From the NCBI GenBank assembly GCA_024516035.1, contig CM044955.1, positions 41,805,574-41,869,573 on the forward strand: DNA of 64,000 bases, in the 5' to 3' direction. The notes beneath the pieces were generated by a model that saw only the letters and a list, made by a program, of their open reading frames with translations, did not search any database and was not told the origin of the DNA. Made by a program: the position numbers and the translations under genes. The DNA is from Bactericera cockerelli (Eukaryota; Arthropoda; Insecta; Hemiptera; Triozidae). Positions 55,643 to 64,000 of the stretch are shown here, in pieces (within the stretch, counting starts at the first letter, position 1; the number at the start of each line of letters is the position of its first letter).

Positions 55643-57447
55643 TCATAAAAGAGGTGCGTTAACCTGACAGCCCACCAGAACGGATTTTGTCCAAATAAGG
55701 CTCAACGTTTTGTGCTCGTTTTGTGCCGTTTTGTGCCAGCAAAAATTTATTTTGTACCCCTACCGTTCTCGAGATATAGACCCCCCCTAGGTGGGCTGCT
55801 AGAGTAACGTTAACCTAGCAGCCCACCAGAACGGATTGAGTTGAGACTAGGTTTATTGGATTCGGCTCGTTTTGTGCCAAAAATATTTTTCTCCTGCGAC
55901 CTTTCGTTCCCGAGATACCTATTGACATTTGAAAAAGTCACTTTTTGGCGGGAAAATTTTTTTTCTTGGAATTTTCGGAATTTTTTTATATCATCGTTTT
56001 GTGCTCGTTTTGTGCTCCAACTTTTGTCATCAAAACTTTTTTTGTACCCCTACCGTTCTCGAGATATAGACCCCCCGTAGGTGGGCTGCTAGAGTAACGT
56101 TAACCTAGCAGCCCACCAGAACGGATTGAGTTGAGACTAGGTTTATTGGATTCGGCTCGTTTTGTGCCGTTTTGTGCCAAAAATATTTTTCTCCTGCGAC
56201 CTTTCGTTCCCGAGATATTGACATTTGAAAAAGTCACTTTTTGGCGGGAAAATTTTTTTTTCTTGGAATTTTCGGAATTTTTTTATACCATCGTTTTGTG
56301 CTCCAACTTTTGTCATCAAAACTTTTTTTGTACCCCTACCGTTCTCGAGATATAGACCCCCCCTAGGTGGGCTGCTAGAGTAACGTTAACCTAGCAGCCC
56401 ACCAGAACGGATTGAGTTGAGACTAGGTTTATTGGATTCGGCTCGTTTTGTGCCGTTTTGTGCCAAAAATATTTTTCTCCTGCGACCCTTCGTTCCCGAG
56501 ATATTGACATTTGAAAAAGTCACTTTTTGGCGGGAAAATTTTTTTCTTGGAATTTTCGGAATTTTTTTATACCATCGTTTTGTGCTCGTTTTGTGCTCCA
56601 ACTTTTGTCATCAAAACTTTTTTTGTACCCCTACCGTTCTCGAGATATAGACCCCCCCTAGGTGGGCTGCTAGAGTAACGTTAACCTAGCAGCCCACCAG
56701 AACGGATTGAGTTGAGACTAGGTTTATTGGATTCGGCTCGTTTTGTGCCAAAAATATTTTTCTCCTGCGTCCCTTCGTTCCCGAGATATTGACATTTGAA
56801 AAAGTCACTTTTTGGTGGGAATTTTTTATTTCTTGGAATTTTCGGAATTTTTTTATACCATCGTTTAGTGCTCGTTTTGAGCTCCTACTTTTGTCTTAAA
56901 AACTTTTTTTGTACCTTTCGTTCCCGTCACTTTATGGCGGGAATTAAGGTCACCGTGCGTGCAAGCTAGTGTATCAGCCACAGTGACTACTGACAAGATT
57001 TTTTTATCTGACCTGGTTGTAGGATTTTTAATGGAAACTTTACATTTTACACAACAATAGATCATTTCTGAACATTTGATTCCATTTGCTTTTAAAGTCT
57101 TAATTTTAGATAGTCAGGAAGAAAGTTTTATCCTGCTTACTGCGATTCGTAGAATTCTACGAATCACAGTAAACAGGGGGTAGAATTTTTTATAAGCCAC
57201 TAAAAATATCCCAAACTGGCCCGAGGAGTGATTTTAACATAATATGAATAAAAAATGTGAATAGCAGAGATAAATCACAAGTCAATATTAGCACTTTCGA
57301 TTGTTTTGTTTCCATCGTGGGCGCCATCTTGCATCGGGAAAATGCTCAATACTAAAGTGACAATTTTATTTATTTGGACCCTACTGGTCAATGAGCTATC
57401 AGAATCAATTCTAAATTATTCTCTAGACGCCTATAATCGAAGTTAGC

Positions 57448-57655
57448 TGATCACCGTGCGTGCAAGCTAGTGTATCAGCCACAATGACTACTGTGAAGAT
57501 TTTTTTTATCTGACCTGGTTGTAGGATTTTCAATGGAAACTTTACATTTTACACAACAACACATTTGATTCCATTTGCTTTTAAAGTCCTAATTTTAGAT
57601 GGTCAGGAAGATAGTTTTATCCTGTTTACTGAGATTCGTACCAGCTAACAAAATT
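57448..57655 (+). repeat. Direct repeat of inner-arm segment inside the foldback
   Basis: CACCGTGCGTGCAAGCTAGT through TTTTATCCTG repeats 56951-57140 in the same orientation with minor changes. It is followed by a degenerate (CA)n tract (57689-57718) and a partial inverse of its own end. Confidence 0.75.
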
Positions 57656-58009
57656 TATCCTTCTTAGCCTGAGAACGCACACACACATACACACCCACAC
57701 AGCCACACACACACACACGATTCCCAAAGCAAATGGAGGATAAAACCCCCGTCCTGACTATCTCAAATCAGGACGTTAAAAGTGTTAAAACCAAATAGAT
57801 ATATGAAAGAAGCCTAGACATTAAATCTGGGCGTTCATATAATCCTTTCATCACCGTTATACAGGCATCTGTGCCTTTTTACGGACACGGAATTATTATT
57901 ATACCCCACCCAGCCTGCGTTTGGCTAAAATACTAGCATCTCGAACTCTTCACCCCGCTGGACGTTGCCCAAATTCGTGATCTTACTAGAACCGGAGCAT
58001 TCAACTTTA

Positions 58010-58222
58010 CTGTCCGGGTAGCTCAGTGGTGAAGGCGGCACTCTGTGAATCCAGAGGTTCCAGAGGTCGTGGGTTCGAAATCCAATCGGGACATGACAAG
58101 TTATCCTCCTATTTGGGAAATTTACCACTTACATAATAATATGTCTTGGTCTGACTGCTGGAATAATAGGACTCTAATAGTCTTAATCGGGCAGTACAAA
58201 TAATCCGATATTATTATTATTC
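58010..58222 (+). repeat. SINE family 1 in the foldback centre
   Basis: GTCCGGGTAGCTCAGTGG, GGGTTCGAAATCC, GACAAGTTATCCTCC, GGAATAATAGGACTCTAATA and an (ATT)n end. It is full length. Confidence 0.85.
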
Positions 58223-59045
58223 AACGTGTCAGCGACGTTGGCCTAATGGTCTTATATTCGTAAAATTATGTCTAAGGATTCTGAAAAACAAACACGTGGA
58301 GGGATTCTGACACAGGGAATAATTCTCTCGCTGTGATTGTGTGAAGAAAGTCCCATGATTCCGTTATATCGCGGGATTTTCCAATGATTTTACAAGTTTT
58401 CCCACTTACTTAAAAAGATCATCATAAATATTGGATCATGAACATGAAACTATAATATACCCTCTAGTTTTGATTTCGACTTGAAGATAATTGTGTTTTT
58501 TGTTGTGTTAAATTCTATTCAAATTTCTTTACATAGAATATTGCAAAGTGTGGGATAATTGCCTCAGGCAATATCTACCATCCATCCAATGATCTTGCAC
58601 AACTGAAAACCGAATTAATTGGTAACCTACTTGAATAATTTTCAATTTACTCCCAAAATATGCAAATGGAAATTAAATTAATATAATATACTTAATTGTA
58701 TTTATTCAGATTAGAATGTCAGAATGGTTGATCTTTTACATATTGGTGCAATCAAACTCAAATCTGCCTGAACATCTATATCAGAGGTATATATTATAAT
58801 TATAATTATGTAGATAGACAATAAATCACGCGGGATACTTTTTCTGACACTTCCTTGGGGATATTTTTTTTGGGGGGACATTTGTGGGAAAAAAACAGTA
58901 TTTGTGGGAAAAGACAGTACTCCAGAATTCTTCCTTGTGTCAAATCCCCACGTGGAGTGAAGAGAAAAGACAACGGCGGCTCATGCGTGTCTTGAAATAC
59001 TTATGAGGAATTAGTCTGGGTGAAAATTGGATTAAAGAGGAGAAC

Positions 59046-59216
59046 TGAATAATTTTAATATCGCCTTATTTATAAGACTAATTAGTCCCATTATTGCAGC
59101 AGTAAGTGGTCAAATCCCTAAATGAGAGGGTAACTTGTCACGTTCCGGCTGGGTTTTGAAACCGCGACCTCCGAAATACCAGTAGACGCCTTGACCACTG
59201 AGCTACCGGGAAAGAC
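59046..59216 (-). repeat. SINE family 1, second copy in the foldback centre
   Basis: Minus strand: CCCGGTAGCTCAGTGG, GGTTTCAAAACCC, GTGACAAGTTACCCTCTCAT, GCTGCAATAATGGGACTAA. With 58010-58222 it forms an inverted SINE pair near the middle of the element. Confidence 0.8.
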
Positions 59217-59264
59217 CACTCAGCTAACTTCGATTAGGTGTCTAGAGAAAAATTTAGAATTAAA

Positions 59265-59651
59265 AAACTGATTTGATTCGAATCATACTCTGTGTTTTAA
59301 CTTTAAAACTTTTACTGTGAAGAAAAGTCCATGATTCCGCGGGGTTGATCGAAGATCCGTTTGATTAAAGTATTAATAAGCCAGCGTCGATGGCATGTTG
59401 AATACACCGGTTCCCTTCAGAACACCGAAGTTAAGCGACATCCAGCGAGGTTAAGACTTGGATGGGTGACCATTCAAATTCTAATTCTCGTGACGCTGGC
59501 TTTTCCCGGCCCCACTCAGGCTGGGTGAGGTCAATGTGAGTAGCAGGTTTGTGAGTTTCCTGCGAATGGAGGGTAAAACCCCCGTCGTGATATGACCATG
59601 GCAGTTGAAAGCGACGTTAAACCCCACTTAAAAAAAAAAAAAAAAAAAAAT
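59265..59651 (+). repeat. 5S-rRNA-derived SINE, best copy, nested in the foldback
   Basis: 59391-59502 follows a 5S rRNA from end to end: GCCAGCGTCGATGGCATGTT, CACCGAAGTTAAGCGACATC, AGCGAGGTTAAGACTTGGAT, GGGTGACC, and a closing GACGCTGGC that pairs with the start. The body continues CAGGCTGGGTGAGG, GTGAGTTTCCTGCGAATGGA, CCCCCGTCGTGATATGACC and a poly(A) tail at 59630-59650. TTAGAATT flanks the insert on both sides, and the other arm of the foldback shows the uninterrupted sequence near 57410. This is a SINE3-type retroposon, not a functional 5S gene. Confidence 0.85.
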
Positions 59652-61563
59652 TAGAATTGATTCTGATAGCTCATTGACCAGTAGGTTCCAAATAAATTGT
59701 CACTTTAGTATTGAGCATTTTCCCGATGCAAGATGGCGCCCACGATGGAAACCAAACAATCGAAAGTGCTAATATTGGCTTGTGATTTATCTCTGCTATT
59801 CACATTTTTTATTCATATCATGTTGAAATCACTCCTCGGGCCAGTTTTGGATATTTTTAATGGCTTATAAAAAATTCTAACCAGTTTACTGCGATTCGTA
59901 GAATTCTACGAATCGCAGTAAGCAGGATAAAACTTTCTTCCTGACTATCTAAAATTAAGACTTTAAAAGCAAATGGAATCAAATGTTCAGAAATGATCTA
60001 TTGTTGGGTAAAATGTAAAGTTTCCATTAAAAATCCTACAACCAGGTCAGATAAAAAAATCTTGTCAGTAGTCACTGTGGCTGATACACTAGCTTGCACG
60101 CACGGTGACCTCAATTTCCGCCATAAAGTGACGGGAACGAAAGGTCGTAGTAGGAAAATATTTTTGGCGCAAAAGGCCACTAAACGAGCCTAATCGAATG
60201 AATCTAGTCTTAACTAAATCCGTTCTGGTGGGCTGCTTACCGTTAAGATAGCAGACCACCTGGGGGGGGGTCTATATCTCGAGAACGGTAGGGGTACAAA
60301 AAAAGTTTTAATGACAAAAGTTGGAGCACAAAACGAGCACTAAACGATGGTATAAAAAAATTCCGAAAATTCCAAGAAAAAAAATTTTCCCGCCAAAAAG
60401 TGACTTTTTCAAATGTCAATATCTCGGGAACGAAAGGTCGCAGGAGGAAAATATTTTTGGCACAAAACGAGCCCAATCCAATAAACCTAGTCTCAACTCA
60501 ATCCGTTCTGGTGGGCTGCTAGGTTAACGTTACTCTAGCAGCCCACCTAGGGGGGGTCTATATCTCGAGAACGGTAGGGGTACAAAAAAAGTTTTGTTGA
60601 CAAAAGTTGGAGCACAAAACGAGCACAAAACGATGGAATAAAAAAATTCCGAAAATTCCAAGAAAAAAAATTTTCCCGCCAAAAAGTGACATTTTCAAAT
60701 GTCTATATCTCGGGAACGAAAGGTCGCAGGAGGAAAATATTTTCGGCACAAAACGGCACAAAACGAGCCGAATCCAATAAACCTAGTCTCAACTCAATCC
60801 GTTCTGGTGGGCTGCTAGGTTAACGTTACTCTAGCAGCCCACCTAGGGGGGGTCTATATCTCGAGAACGGTAGGGGTACAAAAAAAGTTTTGATGACAAA
60901 AGTTGGAGCACAAAACGAGCACTAAACGATGGTATAAAGAAATTCCGAAAATTCCAAGAAAAAAAATTTTCCCGCCAAAAAGTGACTTTTTCAAATGTCA
61001 ATATCTCGGGAACGAAAGGTCGCAGGAGGAAAATATTTTCGGCACAAAACGGCACAAAACGAGCCGAATCCAATAAACCTAGTCTCAACTCAATCCGTTC
61101 TGGTGGGCTGCTAGGTTAACGTTACTCTAGCAGCCCACCTAGGGGGGGTCTATATCTCGAGAACGGTAGGGGTACAAAAAAAGTTTTGATGACAAAAGTT
61201 GGAGCACAAAACGAGCACAAAACGATGGTATATAAAAATTCCGAAAATTCCAAGAAAAAAAATTTTCCCGCCAAAAAGTGACTTTTTCAAATGTCAATAG
61301 GTATCTCGGGAACGAAAGGTCGCAGGAGAAAAATATTTTTGGCACAAAACGAGCCGAATCCAATAAACCTAGTCTCAACTCAATCCGTTCTGGTGGGCTG
61401 CTAGGTTAACGTTACTCTAGCAGCCCACCTAGGGGGGGTCTATATCTCGAGAACGGTAGGGGAACATAAATTTTGGCTGGCACAAAACGACCACAAAACG
61501 TTGAGCCTTACTTGGACAAAATCCGTTCTGGTGGGCTGTCAGGTTAACGCACCTTCATAAAAG

Positions 61564-61800
61564 TTGACGTGATTGCCAATTTGCCCAAGGGGGATATTTG
61601 TCCTTGACAAGTCAAAGTTAACAGAAGAACGTGAACTGCATCTTTGATTTTTTTTTTTTTTTTTTTTTTTTTTCATATCTAAAAGGTTATAAACCCACGA
61701 ACGAAGGGGGGACAAGTATCCTCGTAGTGCGGCTTCTCTGAGGTCGTGGGCGAGGATGAGAAGAAGAAGAGTGTGATTTCACAGCTTCAAGTAAGGCCTT
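61564..61800. other. Flank of the foldback with T-run
   Basis: A T-run at about 61648-61673 followed by GC-richer sequence suggests a minus-strand retroposon end. No gene was recognised. Confidence 0.4.
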
Positions 61801-61804
61801 GGGC

Positions 61805-62781
61805 TCAAACAATTAGTCTTCCGAAGGAGGAATGTCCTTCAGAATCCGACGCGGAACCTAAATCGCTTCTCCGACTGGCAATCGTTTGGGATCTCTTTCC
61901 GCTAACGTACTGAAGAAGTCCCTCGGAAGCAGAATCTTCCGAGGGCAGTTCTTTTATCAGGTCGTTTTTTGACGACTTCACAGAAGGTTGTACAGCAACG
62001 ATCTTGTTCGTGACGTCTGCCAGTGCAGGGCGTTGGAGAATTAGGCAGTGGGATAATATCCCAAAAGCTCCGTTCATATTAGCTAGGAGATCCGCTCATG
62101 CACTTGGCTGGGCCTTCAGTTCCGAATTCGGCTGCAGACGAGCAAAGATACCTTGTATCTAATGCTGTTCCAACTTGTAGAATTGAGATTCTGCTATTTG
62201 CGGCCATTTATTTCGTCTTCAGGAGATGGAAGAGGAACATCCGGCTCACGTTCTTTTACGCAGGGGGTAACATTGAACGGAAGGTCTGGAGTCGCTATAA
62301 CTTCCTCGTGCTCGCCCTACAAGGGAGGGGCTTCCGGAAGAGAATAGTCACCCTCAGAATCCTAGGCTTCCGAAGGGTCAGACGCCGACAACTCATCGTT
62401 CTGGACGATCAGTTGAACATGAGTCGGCTGGAGCCTGGTGAAGAGGAAATTCATGGCTTGGAAGTCCTTTTGTACTTGGAAGCGTTTGTCAAGAGTTTTT
62501 TGTGTCCCAGAATCTTCCGGAGACTTTGTTGACAGGGACGATTATCTGGAGACTGGTATGGAAACATTTCCAACCAGGATTCTGTCACGAGAAATGAGCT
62601 CCGATTTTAGAGGAGCTACAGCCTGAGCCATGATATCGTATGACTGCGATGATCCACGGATCTGCTTTTCCATATCCCTATAGTGGTATTCCTTCAAGAC
62701 TGACGCACTTGGATCAAAAGCCCGAGCTATATCTAGCGTGGGGAGGGCGAATCGAAGCTTGTTAAAGACTGTTGCATCCAC
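61805..62781 (-). pseudogene. Decayed, unidentified reading frame
   Basis: Minus-strand segments 62781-62542 (MDATVFNKLRFALPTLDIAR...) and 62077-61805 are open. Between them, translation in the first frame continues with similar composition (KTLDKRFQVQKDFQAMNFLF) but is broken by several stops; the last segment is in another frame. GC content and codon use are coding-like compared with the surroundings. I do not recognise the family. A gag-like or ORF1 protein of a retroelement is one possibility, given the T-run at its 3' side. Confidence 0.35.
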
Positions 62782-62935
62782 TTCAAAGCCTAAGTCGATC
62801 GAGTTGATCAGCGTCCAATCTCACCAGCCATCAGGTAGATACTTTTTTTTTTTTTTTTTGACACATCCTTCAGTCGAGACAGGACGTCATTGTCAGATGG
62901 CAGGTCACAGAGAGCTCCCAAAGACTATCGAGCAT

Positions 62936-63135
62936 TGGTAGTCAAGTGGATAACGCGCTAGTCTGGTCATCCAGGTGGCGTATGGATCCGTTGGTTCGAA
63001 TCCCGACCAGTGCATGAATTTTTTCCTCATTAATTTGAGTTTGTGACCACAAAATGATAAGACTCCGAGGGTAGGTGGAAGAAAATGCTTTGAGCATTAA
63101 CCTCGCCTGGTGGATAACTTCCACTTAAGAGAATT
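62936..63135 (+). repeat. tRNA-derived SINE family 5, best copy
   Basis: GCATTGGTAGTCAAGTGG (A box) and GTTGGTTCGAATCCC (B box) with pairing GCATTGG / CCAGTGC acceptor arms look tRNA-like. The body has AATTTGAGTTTGTGACCACA, GAAAATGCTTTGAGCATTAA and a CTTAAGAG end. The anticodon arm does not fold into a 7-base loop and there is a long 3' body, so this is a SINE and not a tRNA gene. Confidence 0.75.
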
Positions 63136-63239
63136 ATTATAAAGATGTTGCCGTAGACATCTGACAAGAATACTAGGCAAACAATGAGTATTGGCTGTAT
63201 TGTGACTCTTGAACGGCTTAAATTATTGAGCAACGATGC

Positions 63240-64000
63240 AATATCCGAAGCAAGGCTCGACCAGAAAGGAGAAGGGGATCAGGGAGACGCGCCCAAGCGA
63301 AAGGCAGACGGAGAACCACTTCACGGCTCAAATCCTGAGCAACGGCTCGACTGGTTCCGAAGATATAGGTACCAGGAGACAGCCGAGGGGTCTAGAGAGA
63401 CACACCTAAGCCAAGGAGGGAAAGAGTCCAGCCCACAGATCAAATATTTTAGCAACGGCTCGAATGATACTAGGGGTCTAACCACCAAGAGACGGGTAAG
63501 GGGTCTAAGGAGACGCACCCAAACCAAGTAAGGACCGAGTCCAGCCCAGGGCTCAAAATTTTGAGCAACGGCTCGACTGTTACCAATGGCCTAAGCACCA
63601 GGAGACAGGCAAGGGGTCTAAGGAAGCACTCAACCCAAGGAGGTACGGAGTCCAGCACACGGTTCAAAATTTTGAGCAACTGCGCAACTTCTACCGATGG
63701 CATACGGATAGGCAAGGGTCGAGAGAGCACCGCAGAGAGGGAGGACAAGGTTCACTCCACGGCTCAAATCTTGAGCGATGGCTCGACTGGTACCAAAAGC
63801 ATAGGTACCAGGAGACAGGCTGAGGGTCTGAGAGACGCACCCGCCAAGAGGGAGGACAAGGTCAACTCCACGGCTCAAATCTTGAGCAATGGCTCGACTG
63901 GTACCAAAAGCATAGGTACCAGGAGACAGGCTGAGGGTCTGAGAGACGCACCCGCCAAGAGGGAGGACAAGGTCAACTCCACGGCTCAAATCTTGAGCAA
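63240..64000. repeat. Tandem satellite, about 111-bp unit, runs off the window
   Basis: GGCTCGACTGGTACC-type blocks recur at about 63253, 63344, 63460, 63571, 63780 and 63891. The last repeats are exactly 111 bp apart (GGCTCAAAT at 63761, 63872, 63983) and nearly identical, while earlier units are degenerate. The last units are open as 37-codon repeats on the minus strand (63989-63630), but earlier units shift frame, so coding is unlikely. Confidence 0.85.

Larger units (their letters stand above)
55652..61554. mobile_element. 5.9-kb foldback transposon with compound TIRs and 9-bp target duplication
   Basis: Outer ends AGGTGCGTTAACCTGACAGC are perfectly inverted at 55652 and 61554. Directly outside, TCATAAAAG occurs at 55643-55651 and 61555-61563. 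Each arm contains about four to five tandem units of roughly 290 bp (left starts 55805, 56095, 56381, 56676; right marks 60525, 60821, 61117, 61407). Each unit is bounded by inverted GGTGGGCTGCTAG / CTAGCAGCCCACC. Inner arm sequence (56.9-57.4 and 59.6-60.1 kb) is also inverted. Tandem-repeat TIRs plus a 9-bp duplication match Drosophila FB-type foldbacks and Mutator-like elements. The middle carries SINEs and no transposase. Confidence 0.9.

Noticed and set aside
55841..56650. Repeated reading frames starting MRLGLLDSARFVP in foldback units
   Set aside because: They reflect the tandem repeat; indels between units break the frame and both strands are open at similar lengths.
59391..59502. Possible functional 5S rRNA gene
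   Set aside because: The body and poly(A) tail continue directly and target duplications flank it: a retroposed SINE.
62936..63010. Possible tRNA gene
   Set aside because: A and B boxes and an acceptor stem exist, but the anticodon arm is wrong and a SINE body follows; a relative at 54.6 kb confirms a repeat.
63630..63989. Repeat protein with 37-residue units
   Set aside because: The frame is kept only in the recent units; older units shift frame, so coding constraint is not supported.

Overview
The window is eukaryotic, AT-rich, intron-rich and crowded with transposon debris. Four nuclear protein-coding genes could be assembled by hand from exons with GT/AG boundaries and matching codon phases. 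Animal-type UBR7, AMFR/gp78, TBC1D1/4 (pollux) and TBP-family genes, together with insect-style SINEs, LINE 3' tails and foldback elements, point to an arthropod, most likely an insect. I cannot fix the order or species.

Layout. (1) 1-9.6 kb: no convincing host gene; a 70-bp minisatellite, perfect hairpins, a decayed LINE ORF2 end, a LINE 3' tail and a 710-bp repeat. (2) 9.66-11.37 kb, minus: first two coding exons of a TBC1D1/TBC1D4-type Rab GAP (N-terminal PTB domain); the rest lies outside the window or was not found. (3) 11.4-17.1 kb: intergenic repeats, including an AUUUA-rich minisatellite just beyond the UBR7 stop. (4) 17.17-25.65 kb, minus: complete UBR7 (8 coding exons, 448 aa). (5) 25.65-27.58 kb: compact divergent interval, probably a shared promoter. 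(6) 27.58-49.61 kb, plus: complete AMFR/gp78 ER ubiquitin ligase (10 coding exons, 646 aa) with a 10-kb second intron full of transposons. (7) 52.85-54.79 kb, minus: last three coding exons of a TBP paralogue resembling TRF1. (8) 55.65-61.55 kb: a 5.9-kb foldback transposon with compound tandem-repeat arms and a perfect 9-bp target duplication. (9) 61.6-64 kb: decayed ORF debris, a tRNA-derived SINE and a 111-bp satellite running off the end.

UBR7 and AMFR are both E3 ubiquitin ligases and are divergently transcribed from about 1.9 kb; AMFR and the TBP paralogue converge. I found no unknown multi-gene system. The most unusual content is the architecture of the mobile elements: compound foldbacks, a 5S-rRNA-derived SINE, a PIF/Harbinger-like element with a dead MADF-domain ORF, nested insertions dated by an empty paralogous site, and elements lying directly on splice sites. 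All exon joins are manual and lack transcript support.
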